Of a stretch of 12,731 nucleotides of DNA, positions 1-6,206 are shown one piece after another; the stretch's first letter is position 1; each line of letters begins with the position of its first letter. Source of the stretch: Bacteroidota bacterium (lineage in GTDB: Bacteria > Bacteroidota > Bacteroidia > Chitinophagales > Chitinophagaceae); NCBI GenBank assembly GCA_947454745.1, contig CANGMV010000010.1:1-12731 (forward strand). The letters are read 5' to 3'. Below the pieces are notes generated by a model that worked only from the letters and a program-made list of their open reading frames with translations, had not been told where the DNA came from and searched no databases. A program made the position numbers and the translations under genes.

Positions 1-782
1 ATAGCCCCTTCATACTCTGCAATAGCAATCACTTTTGCACCATGCTCTCTAAAAAATTTAGCGGTGTAGTAACCTACATTTCCTAACCCTTGAACTATGA
101 CATTTTTATTTTCAATACCTACTGTTAAACCCGCTTTTGCCATTACATCGGGCATTAAACAAACTTCTCTTACACCATAAAAAACACCTAAGCCAGTGGC
201 TTCTTTACGGCCTCTAACGCCGCCTAATGAAATCGGCTTGCCGGTAACACAACCAGCTGCATCTATCTCACCTGGCTTTAAGGATTGGTAAGTATCCACA
301 ATCCATGCCATTTCTCTTTCGCCAGTTCCGTAGTCCGGAGCAGGCACATCAATACCAGGACCTATAAAATTTTTCTTCACTAATTCTGAAGTGTATCTTC
401 TTGTAATTTTTTCCAATTCATACGGACTTAAAGATCTTGGGCTAATTTTAATACCACCCTTCGCACCTCCAAAAGGCACATTCACAATTGCACACTTGTA
501 AGTCATTAATGCTGCTAGCGCCATTACCTCGTCCTGATTCACAGCAAGACTAAAACGAATACCTCCTTTACATGGTGATTTGTGCTGCGAGTGTTGCACT
601 CTATAAGCCTCAATCACTTCAATACGACCGTCATCCATTTTAACGGGAAAACGCATACTATAAATGCTATTACACGCTTTAATTTGTTCTAATATACCTG
701 TCTCCCATTTTGTATATTTTGCTGCTTTATCAAAACTTCTTTCAACACTCTGAAAAAAACTATACGCTGTTTCCGCTGACAT
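1..782 (-). CDS. gdhA: Glutamate dehydrogenase (Glu/Leu/Phe/Val dehydrogenase family), C-terminus cut by the window edge
   Basis: Catalyses the reversible NAD(P)-dependent interconversion of glutamate with 2-oxoglutarate and ammonium in the cytoplasm. The first 260 residues are visible; the rest of the nucleotide-binding domain runs off the left edge. The N-terminal dimerisation/substrate domain shows KGGIRF (K72), MTYK (K96), PFGGAKGG (K108, catalytic lysine by family knowledge) and VPAPDYGTG (D150). The cofactor domain starts near residue 190 with a Rossmann GLGNVG at 232-237. K72 occupies the position of the lysine that binds the substrate side-chain carboxylate in glutamate dehydrogenases and is lost in leucine/phenylalanine dehydrogenases, so glutamate is the likely substrate. 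The start is ATG at 782, with AGGA five bases upstream. It lies 32 bases after the ccmD-like gene, same strand, so probably co-transcribed. NAD versus NADP preference cannot be read from the visible part. Confidence 0.93.
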   Translation of the reverse strand, partial: MSAETAYSFFQSVERSFDKAAKYTKWETGILEQIKACNSIYSMRFPVKMDDGRIEVIEAYRVQHSQHKSPCKGGIRFSLAVNQDEVMALAALMTYKCAIVNVPFGGAKGGIKISPRSLSPYELEKITRRYTSELVKKNFIGPGIDVPAPDYGTGEREMAWIVDTYQSLKPGEIDAAGCVTGKPISLGGVRGRKEATGLGVFYGVREVCLMPDVMAKAGLTVGIENKNVIVQGLGNVGYYTAKFFREHGAKVIAIAEYEGA

Positions 783-814
783 AATATTCCTATTTAAATT
801 GAATAATAATTTAA

Positions 815-973
815 TTACTTTTCTAATTGACTTAATTTCTTATCAATACTTGCGACATAAATAAAAAGGCCGATTAAAATAATAGACACAATGGTCATCA
901 CTAAATAAATTTTACCATTTTGTACCATGATACCTTCATTATTTGTGACTTGTGTTTGTAATAAGTTGAACAT
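815..973 (-). CDS. ccmD: CcmD-like small membrane protein (cytochrome c biogenesis)
   Basis: A 52-residue protein with an ATG start and TAA stop. It has a short polar N-terminus (about 1-20), one hydrophobic segment (about 22-41, beginning [10 protein letters not shown]) and a short charged tail ending [10 protein letters not shown] single membrane helix preceded by NGKIY and followed by a Lys-rich, coil-like tail is the pattern of Bacteroidota CcmD-family proteins. In Proteobacteria CcmD helps release haem-loaded CcmE from the CcmABC complex; that role here is inferred from the family. It sits 27 bases downstream of the ccmC-like gene and 32 bases upstream of glutamate dehydrogenase on the same strand, and this position is the strongest support because the protein itself is too short for firm homology. 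Confidence 0.85.
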   Translation of the reverse strand: MFNLLQTQVTNNEGIMVQNGKIYLVMTIVSIILIGLFIYVASIDKKLSQLEK

Positions 974-1000
974 ATGAATAAGATTAAATGATTTAATAAA

Positions 1001-1681
1001 TTATAAAAGACCTTCTTTCTTTAATTGTAACAATTGAATACGAATGCGAATAGTTGCGATCCATACGCCCAATAAAGTCCACCCAATTACAGCAGGATAA
1101 AAAACAGTTCGCATGCTTGCAGTCATATCTTTTCCATTCATACCTGGATTCCCTTCACTACCCTGTCCTCCAGGATGTAATGATTCAGTAAGTCGTGGAA
1201 GAATCCAAAGGGTTGGAAATAACATAAAGAAGGAGAAGATATTATACACTGCTGATAAACGCGCGCGTTTTTCGATATCTAATAAACTTCCTCTCAAAAC
1301 AAAATAGGCAAAGTAAATAAGCAAGGCAATAGCCGCACCATTTTGTTTAGGGTCGCCCACCCAAGGACTTCCCCATTGGTAGTTCGCCCAAAAAGCACCC
1401 GTAATAATACCTAAAGTGCCAAACACTAAACCCATTGAGGCATATGCAAAAGAATATACATCATGTACTAAATCCCCAGATCTTAAATATTTTACTGCGT
1501 ATACTAATGAAACAAATAACAAAATCATCATTCCAAACCACATGGGTACATGGAAAAAGAAATTACGAATGGACTCTTTCATTCGATCGTCTAACTTGGG
1601 AACTTTAACTAAAAACCCATAGGTACATGTATACAATAACAATACAAATGACAATACTTTCCACCATTTAGCTCTTAGCAT
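1001..1681 (-). CDS. ccmC: CcmC/CcsA-type haem-handling membrane protein for cytochrome c maturation
   Basis: Polytopic inner-membrane protein of the CcmC/CcsA (haem-handling, WWD-type) family, which presents haem for attachment to CcmE and then to c-type apocytochromes. From the ATG at 1681 it has 226 residues, usual for CcmC, with about six hydrophobic segments. Family landmarks are a histidine in FFHVPMWF (H44), a second histidine in LHPGG (H169) in the loop before the last helix, and a Trp-rich WGSPWVGDPKQNG stretch at about 103-115 that corresponds to the WWD domain. The canonical second Trp of WxWD is Gly here. An in-frame GTG at 1708 would add nine residues. I prefer the ATG because homologues as I recall them begin close to the KWW that follows, and because a candidate -7 promoter box at 1728-1735 leaves a more normal leader. 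The ccmD-like gene and glutamate dehydrogenase follow directly. Confidence 0.9.
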   Translation of the reverse strand: MLRAKWWKVLSFVLLLYTCTYGFLVKVPKLDDRMKESIRNFFFHVPMWFGMMILLFVSLVYAVKYLRSGDLVHDVYSFAYASMGLVFGTLGIITGAFWANYQWGSPWVGDPKQNGAAIALLIYFAYFVLRGSLLDIEKRARLSAVYNIFSFFMLFPTLWILPRLTESLHPGGQGSEGNPGMNGKDMTASMRTVFYPAVIGWTLLGVWIATIRIRIQLLQLKKEGLL

Positions 1682-1727
1682 AATTAATTGTTTTAAACCA
1701 AGTTGCACTTAAACTAACAATTGTTTG

Positions 1728-1735
1728 CAAACATA
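1728..1735 (-). promoter_or_regulatory. Candidate Bacteroidota -7 promoter element for ccmC
   Basis: On the minus strand these bases read TATGTTTG, an exact match to TAnnTTTG, about 46 bases before the preferred ccmC start. No well-spaced TTG -33 element is visible, so the call rests on the -7 motif and position only. Confidence 0.4.
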
Positions 1736-1802
1736 CTCAATTTTGCAATAAAATTTCCTTTTAAGCACAAATACTTGTTCCACAAATTTACTGCTAATGT
1801 TG

Positions 1803-1810
1803 TACATTTG
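1803..1810 (+). promoter_or_regulatory. Candidate Bacteroidota -7 promoter element for queA
   Basis: TACATTTG matches TAnnTTTG exactly and lies 92 bases before the queA ATG. The nearest upstream TTG (1775-1777) is 25 bases away, longer than the usual spacing of roughly 17-23, so the -33 part is unconvincing. If used, it would give a leader of roughly 85 bases containing the two hairpins at 1822-1858. Confidence 0.4.
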
Positions 1811-1821
1811 CGTCCATAATT

Positions 1822-1858
1822 TTCATGCCGTAACATGAAGCGAACTGCCCCGTAAGGC
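1822..1858 (+). repeat. Two tandem small hairpins with identical loops in the queA leader
   Basis: The first is TTCATG/CATGAA (1822-1827 with 1834-1839), six perfect pairs around loop CCGTAA. The second is GCC/GGC (1847-1849 with 1856-1858), extended by two further pairs beyond a mismatch, and also has loop CCGTAA (1850-1855). The loop hexamers start 22 bases apart. Whether they act as RNA or as a DNA-binding site is unknown. Confidence 0.45.
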
Positions 1859-1902
1859 TGTAGTAAACTTAATGTGGCTATCATCTTAAATAATAGACAC
1901 AA

Positions 1903-2952
1903 ATGAAACTTTCACAATTTAGGTACGATCTTCCTTTAAACCTGATCGCACAGTATCCAACCAAACGTAGAGAAGACAGTAGATTGATGGTAGTAAACCG
2001 TCAAAATGGTCACATGGAAAACCGTAATTTCTCTGATTTATTAGAGTATTATGATGACAAAGACGTTTTTGTAGTGAATAACACCAAGGTATTCCCTGCT
2101 AGAATGTATGGTCGTAAGGAAAAAACAGGTGCTAAGATTGAGGTATTCTTATTAAGAGAATTAAACAAGCCCAACCGTTTATGGGATGTAATTGTTGATC
2201 CCGCAAGAAAAATTCGTGTAGGAAACAAATTGTATTTTGGAGAAAACGAAGAATTAGTAGCTGAAGTTATTGATAATACTACTAGCCGTGGCCGTACGAT
2301 TCGTTTTTTATGGGAAGGCGACGACGAAGGCTTCAAGAAAATGTTAGAGTTTTTAGGAGAAACTCCTTTACCTAAATACATTAAGCGTAAGCCTGATGAA
2401 GAAGATAAAGATAGATACCAAACCGTATATGCAAAGCACGAAGGTGCCGTTGCAGCACCTACAGCAGGACTTCACTTTAGTAAAGAATTAATTAAGCGTG
2501 CCGAAATTATTGGCATTCGTTTTGCTGAAGTAACCTTGCATACAGGATTAAGTACTTTCCGCCCAATTGAAGTTGAAGATTTAAGCAAACATAAAATGGA
2601 TGCTGAATATTTTAAAATTGATGAAGACGCTTGTCGCATTATTAATACTGCAAAAGAAAACAATCGTCGTGTTTGTTCAATTGGCACTACTGCAATGCGT
2701 GCGATGGAAAGCAGCGTAACTGCTCAACGTTTATTAAAACCAGCAGAAGGTTGGACAAATCATTTTATCCACCCTCCTTATAACTTTAATATTGCAGATA
2801 GCTTAGTTACCAATTTCCACTTGCCTAAAACAAGTTTATTAATTATGACTTGTGCTTTTGCAGGTTATGAATTAGCAATGGAAGCATACAAAAAAGCCAT
2901 TAAAGATAAATACCGTTTCTTCTCTTACGGAGACGCGCTCCTTTTCATTTAA
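1903..2952 (+). CDS. queA: S-adenosylmethionine:tRNA ribosyltransferase-isomerase QueA
   Basis: Transfers and isomerises the ribosyl part of S-adenosylmethionine onto 7-aminomethyl-7-deazaguanine (preQ1) at the wobble position of GUN-anticodon tRNAs, making epoxyqueuosine, the penultimate step of queuosine synthesis. The 349-residue length is typical. Family segments are clear: the N-terminal [10 protein letters not shown] with EDSRL (10-27), [16 protein letters not shown] (57-72), TPLPKYIKR (154-162), [10 protein letters not shown] (183-192), [11 protein letters not shown] (212-222), [10 protein letters not shown] (261-270) and [13 protein letters not shown] (303-315). The ATG start gives the family N-terminus directly and is not preceded by a clear Shine-Dalgarno sequence. 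It is a single-gene unit, divergent from ccmC and closed by the terminator at 2972-3007. No other queuosine gene is in the window. No key motif is missing. Confidence 0.98.
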   Translation: MKLSQFRYDLPLNLIAQYPTKRREDSRLMVVNRQNGHMENRNFSDLLEYYDDKDVFVVNNTKVFPARMYGRKEKTGAKIEVFLLRELNKPNRLWDVIVDPARKIRVGNKLYFGENEELVAEVIDNTTSRGRTIRFLWEGDDEGFKKMLEFLGETPLPKYIKRKPDEEDKDRYQTVYAKHEGAVAAPTAGLHFSKELIKRAEIIGIRFAEVTLHTGLSTFRPIEVEDLSKHKMDAEYFKIDEDACRIINTAKENNRRVCSIGTTAMRAMESSVTAQRLLKPAEGWTNHFIHPPYNFNIADSLVTNFHLPKTSLLIMTCAFAGYELAMEAYKKAIKDKYRFFSYGDALLFI

Positions 2953-2971
2953 TTGCATGTAACGACCTAAT

Positions 2972-3007
2972 AAAAAAAGGCCTCGATGAATTCGAGGCCT
3001 TTTTTTT
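2972..3007. terminator. Bidirectional intrinsic terminator between queA and lysC
   Basis: A perfect 8-bp GC-rich stem, GGCCTCGA/TCGAGGCC (2979-2986 with 2992-2999), with a five-base loop. It is flanked by seven A on the left (2972-2978) and eight T on the right (3000-3007). It gives a stem plus U-tract in both directions and sits between two convergent genes, so it can end both transcripts. It begins 20 bases after the queA stop and ends 10 bases from the lysC stop. Confidence 0.93.
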
Positions 3008-3016
3008 ATCGCATGA

Positions 3017-4336
3017 TTATAAATTAAATAATCCTTTATTTACTAATTGCAAGGTTTTTGTTTTGTAAGCACTTGGCAATAACAAGGAAATATTATGTGG
3101 GCTGCCACCATAGCTTACCATTGTTACAGGTACTTCATTGATAGCATCAAATAACTTCTTTAAAATTGCATCCGTTTTGGCAATTTCATTTCCTACAATG
3201 GAAACAATGGTCTGGTCTTTTTCTACTTCAATGGAAGCAAAATTACTTAGCTCTTCAATGATCTCTGACAAATGCAAATCACTATCAATTGTAACAGAAA
3301 CAGCTACTTCCGATGTAGTGATCATGTCAATGGGTGTTTTGTATTTTTCAAACACTTCAAATATTTTTCTTAAAAATCCATAAGCCAATAACATTCTGCT
3401 ACTCTTAATTTTTACAGCAATAATGCCATCTTTAGCGGCTACTGCTTTCACTCCTACTGTACCTGCTTCTTTTTTAATAACAGTGCCTGCAGCAGAAGGC
3501 TCCATAGTATTCAATAATTTCACAGGAACATTTTCCTGTTGTGCTGGCCAAATACAAGTTGGATGCAAAATTTTCGCACCAAAATATGCCAACTCTGCAG
3601 CTTCATCAAAACTTAATTGCTCAATAGCAACTGTTTTGTCTACTAAACGCGGATCATTATTATGCATGCCATCAATGTCGGTCCATATTTCACAAACCGA
3701 CGCTTTCACTGCAGCTGCAATTAATGAAGCCGTGTAATCACTTCCCCCTCTTTTTAAATTATCTACTTCACCTTTTGCATTTCTACAAATATATCCTTGT
3801 GTTATAAATAATTTTTTTGTTGGATGTGCCGCTAAAACCGCTGCCAACTTTTCTCTAATAACGAGCAAATCTGGTTCATCATTAGCATCCAAACGCATAA
3901 ACTCTAATGCAGGAATTAATGCGTGTTCAATATTTTCTTGTTCTAAATACAAGGAGAATAATTTTGTACTCATCAATTCACCTTGGGCTAAAATATCTCT
4001 ATTTAATGCGTCGCTCAATGATATTCTTTGTGTGATTTTTAAGAATTCAAAATGCTCATCAATAATTGAATTTGCCTTTGCCCTTAAAGTTTCTGATTTT
4101 AATAAATCAAGAATAAATGCACGATAATGTTTTTCTAAAGTTTCAATTTGATTCGTCGCACCCGCTTTATCTGACTTTGCTAAAAAATCACTTATCCCAA
4201 CCAATGCATTTGTCGTTCCACTCAATGCACTTAATACTACAATCGTAGGTTCAGCGTCTCTTGTAATTAATTGAGACACCTGATGCATGCGCTCTGGCTT
4301 TCCAACACTGGTGCCACCAAACTTCATTATCTTCAT
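3017..4336 (-). CDS. lysC: Aspartate kinase (monofunctional, with C-terminal ACT domains)
   Basis: Phosphorylates L-aspartate with ATP, the first step of the pathway to lysine (and diaminopimelate), threonine and methionine. It has 439 residues, close to E. coli LysC, with no fused homoserine dehydrogenase. The kinase domain (about 1-290) carries MKFGGTSVG at the N-terminus, LKRGGSDYTAS (195-205), WTDIDG (218-223) followed by DPRLV, and AYFGAKILHP (250-259). Two ACT regions follow (about 305-372 and 376-436). The first contains MITTSEVAVSVTID (338-351), similar to the effector-binding segment of lysine-sensitive aspartokinases, so feedback control by lysine is plausible but inferred. I chose the ATG at 4336 because it yields the usual MKxMKFGGTSVG start; an in-frame TTG at 4342 adds only two residues. 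It stands alone, with a candidate promoter just upstream and a strong terminator downstream. Confidence 0.96.
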   Translation of the reverse strand: MKIMKFGGTSVGKPERMHQVSQLITRDAEPTIVVLSALSGTTNALVGISDFLAKSDKAGATNQIETLEKHYRAFILDLLKSETLRAKANSIIDEHFEFLKITQRISLSDALNRDILAQGELMSTKLFSLYLEQENIEHALIPALEFMRLDANDEPDLLVIREKLAAVLAAHPTKKLFITQGYICRNAKGEVDNLKRGGSDYTASLIAAAVKASVCEIWTDIDGMHNNDPRLVDKTVAIEQLSFDEAAELAYFGAKILHPTCIWPAQQENVPVKLLNTMEPSAAGTVIKKEAGTVGVKAVAAKDGIIAVKIKSSRMLLAYGFLRKIFEVFEKYKTPIDMITTSEVAVSVTIDSDLHLSEIIEELSNFASIEVEKDQTIVSIVGNEIAKTDAILKKLFDAINEVPVTMVSYGGSPHNISLLLPSAYKTKTLQLVNKGLFNL

Positions 4337-4370
4337 AAACAATAATTATTATTCAAATTTATAAGAGCCT

Positions 4371-4378
4371 CAAAGGTA
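4371..4378 (-). promoter_or_regulatory. Candidate Bacteroidota -7 promoter element for lysC
   Basis: On the minus strand these bases read TACCTTTG, matching TAnnTTTG exactly, about 35 bases before the lysC ATG. A second exact match, TAAATTTG at 4361-4354, would leave a very short leader and is less likely. I see no properly spaced TTG for a -33 element with either. Confidence 0.42.
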
Positions 4379-4426
4379 AAAAGTAAATCGGAAAACACAT
4401 GTTAGTCTTCCTTAAAATGCAGGCAT

Positions 4427-5515
4427 TTATACAGCATCGAATGGCAACGCAAACTTATCCGCCAAGCCCCTTAAATCCTTTACCACATCAGATACCAACG
4501 GAATGCCATTTTTCATGCGTTCACCCTCCATGCTCCTTTCAATATCTCCAGCCACATATACTTTGTCGTGCCCTGCTGCTGGTTTTGCATTTCTGAATCG
4601 GTTTAACCAAATATCCATATTAGATTTAAAATCCGATGCAGGTCGGAAAGCATCAATTCGCATGGCTCCTAAAAAATGACCTAGCCCTTCCCCTGGCATA
4701 TTTTCAGGCATAGGGACATAAGCCGGAAAAGGAGGTGCCCATGGGCCAAAGCTTGCCCCACTTAAAACAGCACTAAATATATCTACAATACTTCCTAACG
4801 CATATCCTTTATGACTACCTAATTCTTTTTCGGAACCTAATGGAAGCAACGCCCCTCCTTGTTTTAAAATATGGGCATCATTACTAGGATTCCCTGCTGC
4901 ATCCTGCGCCCAACCTGTTGGAATGGATTCATTTTTTCGCTGTGCTATTTCTAATTTACCATTCGCTGCAGTTGTTGTTGCAAAATCGGCAACAAATGGC
5001 GCTTCATTACCTGCAGGTACCGCCACAGCAATAGGATTAGTGCCTAACATTTTTTCTGCTGCATATGTTGGTGCAACGAGCGCACTCGCATTAGTCATTG
5101 CCATCCCAATCATATCTGCGGACAATGCCATCATTGCATGGTATCCTGCAATCCCAAAATGATTGCTATTTTTCACACTCACCCATCCTGTTCCTACTTG
5201 TGTTGCTTTGTCCATCGCAATTTGCATAGCCCTAGGGGCAACTACGAGTCCCAATCCTTTATCTCCATCTACAACCGCCGTAGAAGGTGTCTCATGTATT
5301 ATTTTAATATTGGGTGTGGCGTTAATTCTTCCTGCTTCCCATAACCGAACATAACCCACTAAGCGTGCAATACCATGGCTATCAATTCCTCTTAAATCGG
5401 CCGACAACAAAACACTTGTTGCAATACTTGCGTCCTCGTTGGAACATCCCATTTTCAAAAAAACATTCAACGCAAATGAATACAATAGTTGATAGGAATA
5501 TACTTTGTCGTTCAT
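4427..5515 (-). CDS. Ldh_2-family NAD(P)-dependent malate/L-lactate/ureidoglycolate-type dehydrogenase
   Basis: A cytoplasmic oxidoreductase of the malate/L-lactate dehydrogenase family that is unrelated to the classical Rossmann-fold malate and lactate dehydrogenases. Its 362 residues fit the family. Visible landmarks are LRGIDSHGIARL (41-52; H47 is the likely catalytic histidine by family knowledge), VKNSNHFGIAGYHAM (114-128), GTNPIAVAVP (158-167), a DFATTTAANGK segment (178-187) in the cofactor region, and GSHKGYALGSIVDI (233-246). The C-terminal part (about 316-350) has the family's VYVAGDIE and NGIPL elements. The exact substrate (malate, lactate, ureidoglycolate, sulfolactate or a sugar acid derivative) cannot be assigned from sequence, and neither neighbour (lysC, ssb) is functionally linked. 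The ATG start at 5515 fits homologues. It is probably a single-gene unit: ssb upstream has its own terminator. Confidence 0.92.
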   Translation of the reverse strand: MNDKVYSYQLLYSFALNVFLKMGCSNEDASIATSVLLSADLRGIDSHGIARLVGYVRLWEAGRINATPNIKIIHETPSTAVVDGDKGLGLVVAPRAMQIAMDKATQVGTGWVSVKNSNHFGIAGYHAMMALSADMIGMAMTNASALVAPTYAAEKMLGTNPIAVAVPAGNEAPFVADFATTTAANGKLEIAQRKNESIPTGWAQDAAGNPSNDAHILKQGGALLPLGSEKELGSHKGYALGSIVDIFSAVLSGASFGPWAPPFPAYVPMPENMPGEGLGHFLGAMRIDAFRPASDFKSNMDIWLNRFRNAKPAAGHDKVYVAGDIERSMEGERMKNGIPLVSDVVKDLRGLADKFALPFDAV

Positions 5516-5572
5516 AAATTAATTTTCAATAAAAGATTATCTGCAGCGGAATGCTACATCAAATTGCTAGTA

Positions 5573-5580
5573 CAAATTTA
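5573..5580 (-). promoter_or_regulatory. Candidate -7 promoter element for the Ldh_2-family gene
   Basis: On the minus strand this reads TAAATTTG, an exact TAnnTTTG match about 58 bases before the ATG. It lies only five bases past the T-tract of the ssb terminator, so its -33 region would fall within the terminator hairpin. No TTG is visible at the expected spacing. The position makes sense for restarting transcription after ssb, but the evidence is only this motif. Confidence 0.33.
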
Positions 5581-5585
5581 CGCAT

Positions 5586-5614
5586 AAAAAAAAGGTGTGC
5601 CGAAGCACACCTTT
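5586..5614 (-). terminator. Intrinsic terminator of ssb with a UUCG tetraloop
   Basis: Read on the minus strand, a 7-bp stem GGTGTGC/GCACACC (5611-5605 with 5600-5594) encloses the very stable loop TTCG closed by a C-G pair. It is extended by three A-T pairs and runs into eight T (5593-5586). It begins about 22 bases after the ssb stop and is a textbook Rho-independent terminator. Confidence 0.92.
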
Positions 5615-5635
5615 ATAAATTTTAGTGACATTCCA

Positions 5636-6058
5636 CTAGAATGGTAAATCATCTGCCATCGATGCATCATCACTTGCAGCTGCATTTGGCGTGTAAGTGG
5701 CACCAGCGCTTTGATCTGGAGCTGGACTATCACCACCATTTGCTCTACCACCCAATAATTGAACCGATGCAATACGCAATGTTAATGAAGCGCCATTACG
5801 ACCATCAGCAGTAGTATACGTTCTTACATCAGGTGTACCTTCAACATACACTTGGGTTCCTTTTTTTAAATAAGGTGCTACGGCAGTTCGATCTGTCCAA
5901 TAAGAACAATCCACCCAGGTAGTTCTGTCTTTTTGATTGCCTTGAGCATCTTTAAAACGTTCTGTATGCGCAACATTAAAGTTGATTACAGACTTGCCAT
6001 TCACATTGTTTACTTGAGCATCTTTGCCCAAATTTCCGATTACTTGTAACTTGATCAT
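5636..6058 (-). CDS. ssb: Single-stranded DNA-binding protein SSB
   Basis: Coats single-stranded DNA during replication, recombination and repair and recruits partner proteins through its C-terminal tip. It has 140 residues. An OB-fold domain (about 1-104) starts MIKLQVIGNLGKDA and includes a VINFNVAHTERFKD strand region, TTWVDCSYW (46-54) and YLKKGTQVYVEG (63-74). A flexible Gly/Ala/Ser/Pro-rich linker follows (about 105-130). The acidic tip MADDLPF ends the protein and matches the DDxPF interaction motif. The reading frame stays open upstream to 6133, but those 25 codons do not resemble SSB and homologues start at the ATG at 6058. It is divergent from mnmA across about 150 bases containing two inverted repeats, and is transcribed alone up to its UUCG terminator. 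I see no exact TAnnTTTG promoter box on its strand. Confidence 0.97.
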   Translation of the reverse strand: MIKLQVIGNLGKDAQVNNVNGKSVINFNVAHTERFKDAQGNQKDRTTWVDCSYWTDRTAVAPYLKKGTQVYVEGTPDVRTYTTADGRNGASLTLRIASVQLLGGRANGGDSPAPDQSAGATYTPNAAASDDASMADDLPF

Positions 6059-6118
6059 TTTCTTAAATTTTGTCGTTATATGGCAGTGAAGATAGTATTT
6101 TTCGTTTTTCGACACCAA

Positions 6119-6135
6119 AAATGGGCAACCCATTT
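6119..6135. repeat. 7-bp inverted repeat upstream of ssb
   Basis: AAATGGG (6119-6125) and CCCATTT (6129-6135) are perfectly complementary around a three-base CAA centre. It lies about 60 bases upstream of the ssb start and about 70 upstream of mnmA. The symmetry suits a dimeric DNA-binding protein; no U-tract follows on either strand, so it is not a terminator. No known operator is recognised. Confidence 0.4.
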
Positions 6136-6150
6136 ACCCCCAAAATGAAA

Positions 6151-6168
6151 AACTTAACAAAATAAGTT
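6151..6168. repeat. 6-bp inverted repeat abutting the mnmA promoter box
   Basis: AACTTA (6151-6156) and TAAGTT (6163-6168) are perfect inverted repeats six bases apart. The right half ends on the first base of the candidate -7 box TAGTTTTG, so a protein bound here would overlap the mnmA promoter. It is AT-rich and could be chance. Confidence 0.3.
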
Positions 6169-6175
6169 AGTTTTG
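6168..6175 (+). promoter_or_regulatory. Candidate Bacteroidota -7 promoter element for mnmA
   Basis: TAGTTTTG matches TAnnTTTG exactly, about 31 bases before the mnmA ATG. I see no TTG at the usual -33 spacing. Confidence 0.42.
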
Positions 6176-6206
6176 TGCTAAGCCAACTTTTAACTGGCCA
6201 AAGACT

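Noticed and set aside
1682..1708. GTG start for ccmC, nine codons upstream
   Set aside because: The extension has no family resemblance, and the ATG at 1681 gives the expected N-terminus.
1714..1902. A 62-codon minus-strand reading frame filling the ccmC-queA gap
   Set aside because: It spans the whole divergent promoter region, has no recognisable domain or start signal, and covers the candidate promoters. Its composition looks like translated intergenic DNA.
1822..1902. preQ1 riboswitch before queA
   Set aside because: The loops are six bases rather than about ten, and the A-rich tail pairing back into the loop of preQ1-I is not seen. A covariance-model search would settle it.
3423..3737. 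104-codon plus-strand reading frame inside lysC
   Set aside because: It is antisense to strongly conserved aspartate kinase coding sequence and has no domain of its own.
4337..4342. TTG start for lysC
   Set aside because: It adds only two residues ahead of the conserved ATG-started MKxMKFGGTSVG N-terminus.
4414..4428. Hairpin AAATG/CATTT at the end of the Ldh_2-family gene as a terminator
   Set aside because: It has only five mostly A-T pairs and a very short T-run, and overlaps the stop codon. It is too weak to call.
6059..6133. 25-codon N-terminal extension of SSB
   Set aside because: The added residues do not match SSB, whose conserved start is MIKLQVIGNLG at 6058, and they run through the promoter region.
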